From: Opisthorchis felineus
Lineage: Eukaryota; Platyhelminthes; Trematoda; Opisthorchiida; Opisthorchiidae
Direction: 5' to 3'
Assembly: GCA_004794785.1 (NCBI GenBank)
Contig: SJOL01000802.1
Location: forward strand, 2,557,671-2,621,670
DNA: 64,000 nt
Every line of letters starts with the position of its first letter. Position 1 is the first letter of the stretch. The notes under the pieces are model-generated. The model was not told the DNA's origin and ran no database searches. It saw only the letters and a program-made list of their open reading frames with translations. The position numbers and the translations under genes are program-made. Shown piece after piece: positions 49,186 through 58,616 of the stretch.

Positions 49186-49494
49186 TGTAACGGTGGGTAC
49201 TACTGATGACGCATGCGAGTAGTATGTGTGTTCTCGTAACTTCGCCTTGATCTAATGGAAGGTGGGATTTATTACGGAATTTGTGGAACTACTTTACAGT
49301 TTTTGCTTGCAATTGTGCGATAGTCAATGAATATCCAGGAGAGTTCAAGAAGATGCGTTCGAGAAGAAGACGGATATTCCGTTTTTAAAAACAACATGCA
49401 AATGAGAGTTTAACCTTCCTGTCCAATAGTCTGTAACCGTTTAGTTGGCGTTTCCTAATAAACAACTCTGCAGCGAAGGGTTTCCCTCTTTACA
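49186..49494 (+). repeat. 3' LTR of the Gypsy element
   Basis: 309 bp, co-linear with the 5' LTR and 98% identical. AATAAA is at 49457-49462. The identity with the 5' LTR runs six bases past the TTACA end, because the first bases of the 3' flank (TTTGGT) happen to equal the first bases after the 5' LTR. The exact 3' junction is therefore ambiguous by a few bases. Confidence 0.95.
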
Positions 49495-49495
49495 T

Positions 49496-49649
49496 TTGGT
49501 TGGCGTCCGGATGACCTTTGAGCCTGACCTCCATGACTTATTCCACGTGCTCTTTGGTCTGTCGATTCCAAGGTCACCGTTCTTGTCACCTGATCTATCA
49601 ATTTCCCTTGGGTCATCCAATTAGGTTTGTGGTCCTTGGCTTCTACTGG
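49496..49649 (+). repeat. 154-bp flanking duplication, right copy
   Basis: Right copy of the host sequence flanking the Gypsy element, starting one base after the 3' LTR. It continues into unique sequence (AGGCAGATTGGG) where the left copy continues into the LTR. Confidence 0.9.
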
Positions 49650-50129
49650 TAGGCAGATTGGGTCAGTCGGCTGGTCAAGTTGGCTGGCGAAGTACTGTGC
49701 TAATAGGAACATCTCAGTATGCCAAGCTCTGCAAGCTTTGAGTTGGATTCCTGTATTCCTTGATCGTCTTGTACTGAAATCCAAAAGAATAGAACTTGCC
49801 GTTTGACTGCCGCAATGTATTCTTTCATCTTTCCTCCATCCTGTTTGTACAACATAGCACTCGCCTCAGTCCACGCATTTGTTGTTTATGGTCGATCGTC
49901 TTTCTCAAGTTGGCCGCTGGTTTGTTGGTTATCAGGATTCTTGTCGGTTGCAGAAGCCGTGTTGTGAGTTTGGATACGTTTCCGATGTACGGGAGGACGA
50001 TCCGTTTGCCTGCATGCTCGTGTTGTTGCGGCTGTCTTCTGACGAAATTTTGATTTTCAAAATACTCCATACTGATGATAACGTATCATGTGAAAAGAGT
50101 GATTGCCGAAGAATCTGCAGACTAAAGGT
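49650..50129. other. Unrecognised DNA between two inverted repeat copies
   Basis: Lies between the right 154-bp duplication and the opposite-facing copy at 50130. It may be the interior of the element whose ends they represent, but no coding motif is seen. Confidence 0.4.
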
Positions 50130-50430
50130 CACGTGGAATTAATTGCAGAGGTCATCCGGACGCCGATCAACCAGGGAGCTAACACACCATCCAACAAACG
50201 GGATCGACCATCCAAATGACCAATCATAGTCAGGGGCCACCAGTGCCCCATGTCAAGTTGCACAAACGCAGTACTGCTTAAAGCCTACAGTGGGCTATGA
50301 CGTACTGCCACCTCCCTATTCACTGAGGATGTCACTGCGGTTGGTGACGAAACGCTTGCATCCAACCTGCCCAGATCACCAAAAGAACAACGACCATCAA
50401 TATAAACTCATCTACCAGCACCGTCCTCAT
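50130..50430 (+). repeat. Hammerhead-associated repeat copy
   Basis: Contains CACGTGGAATTA, GGTCATCCGGACGCC, ACCAGGGAGCTAACACACC and the degenerate hammerhead-like core, then CTTGCATCCAACCTGCCCAG. It is in inverted orientation to the copy flanking the LTR element. Confidence 0.65.
50318..50358 (+). ncRNA. Degenerate hammerhead-like motif
   Basis: CTGAGGA is followed by a helix II with good pairing (GUCAC with GUGAC), then GAAAC. The bases after it are GCT rather than GTT, removing the A15.1-U16.1 pair, and stem I is poor. It is homologous to the motif at 59848 and probably inactive. Confidence 0.4.
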
Positions 50431-51077
50431 TAGCAAACACCGGATACTCTAAGAAGGGACCAGTCGTCAGATCAAACTATCCAAGTTTACTTTCCAAACA
50501 TAAAAAACTAGGGTACATCTTGAACCCAAGGACGTATCCATTGTAACCCGGGGAGGGGGTTCGAACTTGACCATGCTGTTCACTAAGGAAGCAAAAGCCA
50601 ACTTTCCACCAGAGTGATATCCGATTTTATTCACCCAACCATATCTCAAGTTCAAGCTGTGTCCTACAGTTGCACGTGCTTTGAAATTTCTTTGTGAATT
50701 TTGTGAACTATGATCGAGAATTGGTTTGGAAGCTTCGTTAGCAAAGCTCGCTGAGTGAGGAAGAAACATCGCAAGGAATAGCGAACTGCTCCAAAGTCGA
50801 CAGGTTGTCCATTCCATCAGTGAAACCGAACAACTTGCGTTCGTGGTTTGAGATATTTGGCAAATTTGGAGCTATTTTGCCGCGGGACAATTATAGGGTT
50901 TTCAGTTTCGTAATCCAGTAGAAAAGACGGTTGTGCTTCCACATTGCAAATGGTTTACTGACCCTGAAATTGGCGCTTTGTGGACTATCAAAGTGAAGGA
51001 TTTCATACAGTGCCGCATAGGTTATGCATGACTTTAGTTCGAAATCTGTAACACCTCGAATCTTTCGGTGCAAACAA
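50431..51077. other. No recognisable feature
   Basis: A 116-codon minus frame (50467-50817) starts with a hydrophobic stretch but shows no family motif; left uncalled. Confidence 0.35.
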
Positions 51078-51243
51078 AAACTCAGTGGTTAGGGGGTGAA
51101 TTTACTGACCAGAAGGTCTGGGGTTCGAACCCGGCCTCTGCATCTTGACTTCCCTTGTCTAGCCTTAGGCAACCTGGCAGTATCCCATCCCTCGTGCTCC
51201 CTTCGGCAACTAGGCGCCGAAGGAGTGCTACAGCAGAACGATT
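51078..51243 (+). mobile_element. SINE-A, near full length
   Basis: CTCAGTGGTTAGGG (box A), GGGGTTCGAACCCGG (box B) and body. A short gap replaces the GGTGGCATGGCAGC segment near 51205. Confidence 0.8.
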
Positions 51244-51689
51244 TTTTCTATTCCATCTGTAAAGCTCAGTGCATAAAATCTGGCTCAACCCCCGACTTTT
51301 TTCTCGTTGTTGGCTGTTTCCTGTTCTTGCAAGTGCGGGGATTTGAGCAGGCTGGAACCTGTGTTCATGACTTCACTTAGAACTCTCCAACTTAAAAATT
51401 TCCAACTCAGTGCATCTTCTACAACTCAGTCTATGAATATTTTTAACCAGAGCCGCGTACTTGATTCATCAAAACCATTTCCCTTGAAGTTTACGAAAAA
51501 GACAACTTTTTGGGCTATCCGCGTTGTTTTTAAAATGTTCTAAAGCAGAGACTACTCACCTTAGAACACGGACAACGTCCGATAACTTCGTGTTTCTTCA
51601 CCCAAATCACTATTTGTTCTCGTAGCTCGGGTGTGTTAATTGGCTATCCGTTGAAGAAGAATCTGAGGGCAGAAGGATTTCAATCTTAT

Positions 51690-52428
51690 ACATCAACGGC
51701 TTTTCAGAAACGACTTCAAGACTGTTAGGACAGCACAACATGACAGTATTATGCAAAACACGGACACGCCCCGGAAAGCGTCCTCAAAGCTAGCAAGCAA
51801 ACTAAAAACAACGAAAAAGACCGCTGTTATATAAAAAAATCTAATGCGAAAATTGTGAAAAAACGCGATGGTTGGCAAACCGGAAGAACGCTGTCCAAAA
51901 GACTTTACGAACACCAACTTCCTTCTAGGTGACAAGACTGACTTTTCTCCAAGAATCGGGAAGGACAGATGCAAATAGGACAACCTCCATGGAATAGCCC
52001 GACAAAGAACAAAGAATGGGTGTGCAGTTTTAGAAGGAGAGAGAAAGTCATCAGTAAATATTCTGAAAGTGATCCAGCCTATCAAGCTCCCAGGAACGGA
52101 GAGTTTCAGGTCACTCGAAACCAAAGCTCTGCAAGAAGCTGGAGAATAAGCTAAAGGAAGTCGCTTAGAGGATACAAAACTCCGGATAAAAATTAGGACC
52201 ATCGAGACGCATACCCAAGCGGGAGATGCATCAATGTGTCAGAAAAACAAACAGCTTATCAAATTAGGTATGCGGTTAACGAAAGTGACTTTAGGAGAAC
52301 CGCGATGGAACAGAAATAGCATACAGACTACTCAGATTGAAGATAGGAAAAAAACAATAATAGGTGTTCAGCCAAACCACTCAGGGGGAATGACGATCGA
52401 ATGCAACGTAGCGAATCAAAGAGGCTGA
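51690..52428 (+). pseudogene. Decayed purine-rich coding region, possibly from a retroelement
   Basis: One forward frame is open apart from about five stops over 740 bp and is rich in Lys, Arg, Glu, Gln, Asn and Thr, with strongly purine-biased plus-strand DNA. The 235-codon tail includes a 64-codon uninterrupted part at 52234-52428. Such composition fits the nucleic-acid-binding first frame of a LINE or a coiled-coil host protein, but no motif is recognised. The 169-codon minus-strand frame over the same bases is probably its shadow. Confidence 0.3.
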
Positions 52429-52559
52429 GTGGACCAATCGGAATAAAGGACCAAAAATGACCGGCCAGACGCAAGCTACTCAGACCACAACGCAGCACAA
52501 AATCCCGAAAGGACCAGTCATACTGGGTGCAAAACAGTTTTTAAACAACCACTCACGTT

Positions 52560-52690
52560 GCAAGTGTAGTTGGGAGAATTACGCATCCAGACGGTCATTG
52601 TCAATGTCTTCTGGCATGGTGATAAAACGTTTGCAGGCCAACTGTCAACAGATCAGCTTTCACCTGATCAGTAGCCAATATCTAGCTTCT
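52560..52690 (+). repeat. Hammerhead-associated repeat, weak copy
   Basis: TGGTGATAAAACGTTTGCAG followed by GCCAACTGTCAACAGATCAGC parallels the 3' part of the motif at 59848 and the 1985-2200 copy. The core is mutated. Confidence 0.4.
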
Positions 52691-52782
52691 TGCTTGCAGG
52701 TGTAACTTCTTTATGTCCACAGGTCAACTGCTTGGTGAAGCGTTCCTGAACTTTTGCCTTATTGCACATGAATTCCATCAAA

Positions 52783-52811
52783 TATCTATTTATCTATCTA
52801 TCCATCCATCC

Positions 52812-52902
<91 letters not shown>

Positions 52903-52985
52903 AATCTATCCATCTATCTATCTATCTATCCATCTATCTGCCTGTCTGTCCGTCTGTCTGTCTGTCAGTCTGTCTGTCCGTCTCT
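52783..52985 (+). repeat. (TATC)n microsatellite grading into (TGTC)n
   Basis: About 35 near-perfect TATC units between 52783 and 52930, then CATC variants, then GTCT/GTCC units to 52985. The Tyr-Leu-Ser-Ile frames across it are low-complexity artefacts. Confidence 0.95.
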
Positions 52986-53811
52986 CGGTGTATATCTGAT
53001 GGCGCATTCTTCTCGATGTATTAAGTGAAGGCTGGAACCTTCTGAAGATTTCATTTTGTTCGGATCGAGAAGGGCGAGGGAAGCGTTTAGGCAAACTCTT
53101 TGTGAGAAAACAAGGGGACCTTCCAATTAAGACCTGTTACTAGACGTATTTAGACTGTATGAGTGTTACCCTGCACAATATGTTTGAATCGCTGTCTTCA
53201 TATGAGTGTTACACTCCATGGGTATTCAAAGTGACCGCTGTCTGCAAAAGAACATCTAAAATGAGTAAAGAAAGGATGAATAAACCTGACCATAAGACAG
53301 TCTTGACAATGTGCCAAAAGACTGGTAGCCTGGGTGAGTTAATCGGCTGTTAATTAACTGGGGACCGCCCAAACGCTTACTGACGATCTCTGCTTGGATG
53401 CTGACGTAATGTTTACAAGCCAGTTTCCAGGCTTGACGTACAAATTAGCTGCCACCATAAAATGCTGTTTTCATGTGGGCCCAGGCCCTGAATTCAGTGA
53501 ATTTTGACACCGCAGGTAACATTTGACTGACTCAGTCTTGGGGAAAATGACTGTCTTATGATCGAGTAAAGGAATAGACAATCCATATTTGGTGCTCAAA
53601 TCAATCGATTTATCCTTTTGTTACCTGCTAAGCACCAGGTTTGCGGGGACACACACAGTCACACATAAGGTCATACAGTCTACTCATTTCGAGTGTCTTA
53701 ACCGGTGGATAAGTAAATAAAATCCACTAAAATGTTGACCCTGGGGGTTTCCAGAAATAGTTTGTTGATGATCACAAAATATTCAGGGGCAATCAATCAG
53801 AGTAGCAAGGG
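52986..53811. other. No recognisable feature
   Basis: Nothing supported. Confidence 0.45.
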
Positions 53812-54075
53812 AAATGCACTGTACAGCTGTTTCATCCTTTTTGGGAATTATCATCAATGCGCATCTCAAGAAACTTCAGTGGGAAATTTTGAACCCGCGT
53901 TCCTCTGGCCACTGGATGAACATTTAACTGTTTGGCCACAAGCGGCTGATCAGCAGTGTGATTAGCTCTCACTTAGGCAGGACATAGTGCCACTCATGCT
54001 TCAGTAAAAGAAAACACATCACGTGGTCACATATTGATTGGTTCCTTGAGTGACTGGATCTCACAAGGATGTTCC
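53812..54075 (-). mobile_element. SINE-C, near full length
   Basis: CAGCTGTTTCATCC, GGGAATTATCATCAATGCGC, TGAACCCGCGTTCC, AAGCGGCTGATCAGCAGTG and GGTCACATATTGATTGG blocks. A 293-bp-family copy starts about 10 bp later. Confidence 0.7.
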
Positions 54076-54084
54076 ACTCTTTTC

Positions 54085-54395
54085 ACGCAATGCACTACTC
54101 ATAAGGTTGCTGAAAATTCTTCGACAGCCCACGACCGGTTTCGCTCTTTTTGGGGCTCATCAGGCAGGCGCAGTCCCCGAGTTTTCGTCAACCTTATGTT
54201 CTACTTGGACCCAAATTGGACTGTTTTCAAGAAATACACTCATTTACAAATCAATTTGGTTTTGCGAGAGACTCTCCTGGAACCCAGCTGAATCTCTCGT
54301 TTGTGATGTCTCCAGGCAACTGAAACATGAGGCGGTCTGGTGCAGCACATTCAGTTGCATGGAAACATCACAACCGAGAGATTCAGCTATGTTCC
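54085..54395. repeat. 293-bp-family copy with inverted tail
   Basis: Complete forward unit from GCACTACTCATAAGG to AGCTGAATCTCTCG. The last module then recurs inverted (ACATCACAACCGAGAGATTC) after CAGTTGCATGG. Confidence 0.8.
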
Positions 54396-55019
54396 ACTCT
54401 TCTTGTGAAACTATTCTCCCTGTGAGCTACTCATAGAATGATGTTGGTGTGGGCAGATTGGGTACGTCCCCACAGGATTATTTTTGAACCTTTGATCAAA
54501 CCGTTTTTAGTATGTTACTTACGTTTGCTCAGGTGATTTGCGATTGATTCTGAACTCATTCCCAAACTTTTTCACCTGGTTATTGATAGAATGAGCGGCC
54601 AAACTATCCGGCTCACAATGCGTGATATCTAGTGTGAATATCACTCAGTGGATGCTTAGCAATGAACAACGCTGCAAGTCGAACAAACAACAAGTTGAAA
54701 CAGCAGCCTGCTTCATGTGAACAAAAAATGTGCACCTTATTTTTTTCGACCTTTTTTGTTCTTCTAAATGACTAGACTGTAAAAATATCATCCAGGACTT
54801 AGGTACTATACAAATTAATGGTCTGATCGACTATAGTCATCTGCATCTTGAAGCGATATTTTGTGACCGTACTTCTGCAGTGAAGCAATGCCAAGTGCGC
54901 ATTTAGCAATGATTATTTGACCAGCAGTGGCTTCTATTCGTGGGAACATCACCGAAGAAATACTTTTTTGGGACTCTCCAGTTCAAAATATACATTTTCG
55001 CGCTTTCTTCGACCAACTT

Positions 55020-55215
55020 CCCATTCAACACGTGATGTGGTTACCATGAGTGAATGATGACTGGCGCTATGTCCCGTCTAACTAGGAGCTAATCACACCG
55101 TTGATCAGCCACTCGTGGCCAAACGGTTAAGTGTTGAAACTACTAGTCGGGAGGTCGCGGGTTCGAGACTCCGAGGCGTTTCTTGGCATACGGACTGCTG
55201 AGGACACCCGATATG
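55020..55215 (+). mobile_element. SINE-C
   Basis: CACGTGATGTGGTTACC, GAATGATGACTGGCGCTATG, CTCGTGGCCAAACGGTTAAG (box A-like) and GGTCGCGGGTTCGAGAC (box B). The 3' tail is partial. Confidence 0.65.
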
Positions 55216-55327
55216 GTATTGATGCAACAGAATATTCGGTACCAGTTAGTCTGCCAATCACCCGTGTAACACAGTTTTTACACACAAGAGGTTGCTACTT
55301 AAGTGAAAAGTAGCCCGAAGAAAAATT

Positions 55328-55505
55328 GTTCAGCTGTAACACCCTTTTGGTGCCTAGATGCCATGCCACCAGAAGGAAGCACGAGGGCTGGGATACTCCC
55401 AGGCTGCCCAAACCTAGACAGGGGAAGTCGAGAAGCAGAGGTCGGATTCGAATCACGGACCTTTCGGTCAGTAAGTTCGCGTTCTAACCACTGAGCCATC
55501 TTGTC
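55328..55505 (-). mobile_element. SINE-A, full length
   Basis: Minus-strand copy with all blocks. Box B is slightly changed (GATTCGAATC). It lies about 110 bp downstream of a SINE-C. Confidence 0.8.
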
Positions 55506-56610
55506 CTTAACAGCCCAACAACAAACCAAGAGGCTGCAATCCACCAGGAGCCATGTCAACAAAGCACCCAGCATGAAACACGGACACGTCAAGTTTGGAG
55601 CTCACACCTGAGTACCAACCAATGGACCAGCGTTGAAGAGGACAAAGTCCGAAATCACGTAAGTCAGCCAATCAGGATACCAACTGAAGGCAATACATCT
55701 CACTCTTCCCGGGTGTTTTGCAATGTTTTACTGTACTGCACTCTACTGCACTGTAATTTAGATGCGATATCTGCCAGTAACAGGCAGCCTTTGAATGCAA
55801 ACAGTCGAGAATCTCCCGTGAAAATCCATAATATCAGTCAGCACAATACGACACATTCCCATTTGCGAGAAACCACCACATAGAAAAGATTCTCATATGT
55901 GAGATTTGTGTGACTCAACTGTCTTGCAGTGTGAATCTTTCGTTCTGATGATATTGCCCACCATGCATGCAAAGAGCAGTTTCTGTGAACGGACAAAAGA
56001 GCCTTTGGTTGACATTTGCATCTACGGCCTTGACACCTAAACATAGTGGGATGCTAATACAACATAATGCAAGCCACCCCAACCTGTGGTTGAAGATCAG
56101 GGTAATCTTGCCGATATCTCTGCCCCAGCAGTGTTTGTCCGTCGAGGAAAGAATCAAGGTTCTCTGTGTTAACAACGACTTTAGCCATAGTTAGGTTTCC
56201 TACATAATTTAGAACATACGGCATGCAGGCTCAAATGACAAGGAAAAGATAATTCATGCCGCCGAGTGCATCCACCAGGAACTAGAGGAACCCGCCCACT
56301 AGCAGCAGTTTGTCCAACTTGAAGAGTAGCCTTGGCCTACGTCGTATTTTGCGCATAATATCACAATGAATTCATCTAATGGTCAACTTGTATGACCTCA
56401 TAATTGTTGTAGTAAATAGGAAGTCGCTGTGACTAAGTTTATTAACTCGTTCAGAAGCTGCAAATTTTTAATAGGAGCTCACCAGTATGATTTAAGCAAT
56501 CCCGTTCTGACTAGCGCGTTATCCAACGGCCTTGAAAAGATACACCATTCTGATTGGTCCTCCCCGTTGTGGCCAATCCACATTCAGCTCGGACTAGCAC
56601 AGACGACTTT
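55506..56610. other. Upstream region of the receptor gene
   Basis: No exon or repeat family recognised. Small opposed frames at 55.8-56.2 kb lack motifs. Any promoter or 5' leader of the receptor would lie at its right end. Confidence 0.4.
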
Positions 56611-56625
56611 AAATAATTCAGCCGT
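56611..56625 (+). promoter_or_regulatory. Possible TATA-like element upstream of receptor gene
   Basis: TTTAAATAATT lies about 55-60 bp upstream of the receptor ATG. The position would fit a TATA-like promoter with a very short leader, but A+T-rich runs are common here, so support is weak. Confidence 0.25.
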
Positions 56626-56672
56626 TTGCTCACCACTGTAACGTCAACGCTTCACATGATTGTTGCTCACAC

Positions 56673-58001
56673 ATGACTAATCACGGCTACGCTTATCTGT
56701 ACAAAAACTTGACAGATTATTTCCTCAAATGGTACATTCCAGCTGTGCTAGTCTCCGGTTTTGTCGGGACTGCTTTCTGTTTCCTATTTCTATTCCGTTC
56801 AAAAATGTTTCCAAGAAACATGCGTGTGTGGTTGATTTGTATATGCGTCGGAGATTTTCTTGTACTAGTTCTGGAAGGAATATGGATATTCTGTAAAGTT
56901 TGGTACAAATATGATTATCGAGATGTGAATACAGTGATTTGTAAATTTCATATATCCGCAGCAAACTACTGTCTTTACTGGTCTGCCTATGTACAATGTA
57001 TAATGTCCATGCAACGATGCTATGCTATCTTGAATCCACTGGGTGTGAAGGCCAATCACTTGTCTCTGAGAAATCTACTCATATGTCTATTGGTTGTATC
57101 CTTATTGCTCGTCCTACCCATCCTACCTTACCTCGTGAACTGGGAGGTGATCAACGGGGATTGTGATCCGAAAAATCAAAATATCTATCAACTGACAACA
57201 ATTTTTGATTTTACTATCTGGGGCCTTATCCCGCTTATCATCATGACCACATCCACGGTTATTATTTGGAAAAATCTGTCACAACGGCGGAATTGCTTTG
57301 ACGCTCAGGGTAAGTATCTAAGTTCTCCAACCTGCGGCCAAACTACCCCAAACAGTTCAAAAAACAGCGAATTCAGACCTGAAAAAAGTCCCAGAAATGT
57401 TAAAGTACTACATCCTTCTTCATCCGACTCCAGTTTGAAACACCTTGAAACCGGATTATCACGTCAGAGATATGTTTCCATCCCGAATACTCGCATTCAA
57501 CCCGTCCAAAGGGAATTGAGGAAGGTATGTCAAGAGGGTCAGCAGCCGAAAAGGAGAAGTTCCTCGGAAACCCATAACCACGTGACAAGAATATTGATCT
57601 GTATGAACTTCGTCTACATAACCAGTGTTTATCCTCTGATCATTTACTTCCTGTTCCTAAACTTTGTGATTCACAAGCTGGACAAAGATATTCATCGGTT
57701 TTGCTATTACCTATTCCGCAGTTTATGTTTCCTGAACGCTTGCACGAACTGGATATTTTATTGTGTTGCGGGCACAAAATTTCGTCGACAGGCTCGTCGT
57801 TTATTGATTATTGTGTGCTCACAACGTTTGTGGAAATGCTGCAAGATAAACCAAACAAACAAAAACACGGACTCCCTTTCAGTGACCACAAACTCTCGAC
57901 TACAACACGCCCAACTAATTCGACAAGCAGTTAGTGACTCTCGTTTTAACGTCAGAACCCCAGAGCCGCAAGATTCTACAGAAGGTGCTGTTCCTGTATG
58001 A
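56673..58001 (+). CDS. Rhodopsin-like (class A) seven-transmembrane receptor
   Basis: An uninterrupted frame of 442 residues with no visible intron. Hydrophobic segments fit seven helices at about 20-42, 51-73, 88-110, 133-155, 174-198, 304-330 and 340-365. An N-glycosylation site (N12-L-T) lies in the short outside N-terminus. D61 sits at the conserved helix-2 position, and C90 and C164 can form the helix 3 to loop 2 disulphide. Several class A hallmarks are altered: the DRY motif is Q114-R-C, the helix-6 CWxP motif is missing, and NPxxY is N359-W-I-F-Y363. The third inner loop is long (about 100 residues, rich in Ser, Arg and Lys) and the tail is basic. Helix-end DRY and NPxxY changes like these are seen in flatworm orphan or peptide receptor groups such as PROF1; that placement is a guess. 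The ligand is unknown. The start is the first in-frame ATG and gives a complete helix 1; the next Met (45) would delete it. Confidence 0.88.
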   Translation: MTNHGYAYLYKNLTDYFLKWYIPAVLVSGFVGTAFCFLFLFRSKMFPRNMRVWLICICVGDFLVLVLEGIWIFCKVWYKYDYRDVNTVICKFHISAANYCLYWSAYVQCIMSMQRCYAILNPLGVKANHLSLRNLLICLLVVSLLLVLPILPYLVNWEVINGDCDPKNQNIYQLTTIFDFTIWGLIPLIIMTTSTVIIWKNLSQRRNCFDAQGKYLSSPTCGQTTPNSSKNSEFRPEKSPRNVKVLHPSSSDSSLKHLETGLSRQRYVSIPNTRIQPVQRELRKVCQEGQQPKRRSSSETHNHVTRILICMNFVYITSVYPLIIYFLFLNFVIHKLDKDIHRFCYYLFRSLCFLNACTNWIFYCVAGTKFRRQARRLLIIVCSQRLWKCCKINQTNKNTDSLSVTTNSRLQHAQLIRQAVSDSRFNVRTPEPQDSTEGAVPV

Positions 58002-58047
58002 TAGCCTAGGGAAGGGTATAGACTCACTCGTGAAGTGTGAATACCGC

Positions 58048-58395
58048 TCAAGCTGAGAATTGGTTCCGTCTTGCCGTGCATGAAACTATCTGTGCTCTTC
58101 GTCGGCCCGGTAAATATGTGGTTTCTTTCAACAACAGAGCAACGGCAGCATTTGATGACATTCTCTTGAATTCATTCACATTCTCTTGATTTTTAAAGAC
58201 CGGTTGCATCAGGAGCTTGGCTGTATTGCGGTATGTGATAACTGTGTAATTGGATACGAGGATCTGTGTGACGGAGCCCTCATCAATTTCATTTAAAGTG
58301 TCGTGGTTGTTTTTAACATAGGAGGTTGTACATTGAATATTGTAACCTAGAAGTACAAGCAGGGTGGGAATAAACACCCTTTTTTTCCATGTTTC
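58048..58395 (-). CDS. Possible small secreted protein, frame broken in an A-run
   Basis: On the minus strand about 109 codons are open, from the valine codon at 58377 to the stop at 58048, facing the receptor gene tail to tail. The start of the open stretch is hydrophobic (TLLVLLGY followed by a Cys) like a signal peptide, and it has one possible N-glycosylation site (NYT). No Met codon starts this frame. An ATG lies just upstream (about 58392) in another frame, and the two are separated by a run of seven A residues; a one-base length change in that run would join them and give a Lys/Arg-then-hydrophobic N-terminus. No family is recognised. It may equally be a chance frame in the receptor 3' region. 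Confidence 0.3.
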   Translation of the reverse strand, partial: ETWKKRVFIPTLLVLLGYNIQCTTSYVKNNHDTLNEIDEGSVTQILVSNYTVITYRNTAKLLMQPVFKNQENVNEFKRMSSNAAVALLLKETTYLPGRRRAQIVSCTARRNQFSA

Positions 58396-58616
58396 ATCTT
58401 GTATATGTTTGACGCCTTAAGTGGCTGTGATATTAAATAGGTATGAGGTGGATCTATACAGGCTTCTGCGGCAAAGGTTGTATCCGAATGGCAAGCCTAG
58501 TCCCACTTTCTCTGCCTCTTCGAAGTGCTACTTTAACGTACTCCAAATGACCTTGGCGTCCAAACTTCTACAGTTTTCCAGACCGTTTACCTCGGTTAAG
58601 AGTAGAATATGTTTGA

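Larger units (their letters stand above)
44977..49494 (+). mobile_element. Complete Ty3/Gypsy LTR retrotransposon, CsRn1-like
   Basis: A 4518-bp element with two 309-bp LTRs that start TGTAACGG and end TTACA, a primer-binding site, one open Gag-Pol frame and a purine-rich tract before the 3' LTR. The domain order protease, RT, RNase H, integrase is that of Ty3/Gypsy elements. Assignment to the CsRn1-like group known from flukes is from memory of the family and is an inference. The two LTRs differ at 6 of 309 positions (about 1.9%), so insertion is fairly recent on a genomic scale. No short target-site duplication is visible. Instead a 154-bp stretch of host sequence is repeated directly on both sides (44823-44976 and 49496-49649). 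With no frame break and all catalytic residues present, it may still be competent. Confidence 0.95.

Noticed and set aside
51693..52202. A 169-codon minus-strand membrane-like protein
   Set aside because: It is the complement of a purine-rich plus-strand region, which automatically reads as Phe, Leu and Ser; no start context or motif supports it.
52713..53028. Open frames of about 88-103 codons made of Tyr-Leu-Ser-Ile repeats
   Set aside because: They are translations of the (TATC)n microsatellite and have no coding support.
58432..58437. ATTAAA as the receptor gene polyadenylation signal
   Set aside because: It lies about 430 bp downstream in A+T-rich DNA with no supporting downstream element; not strong enough to list.
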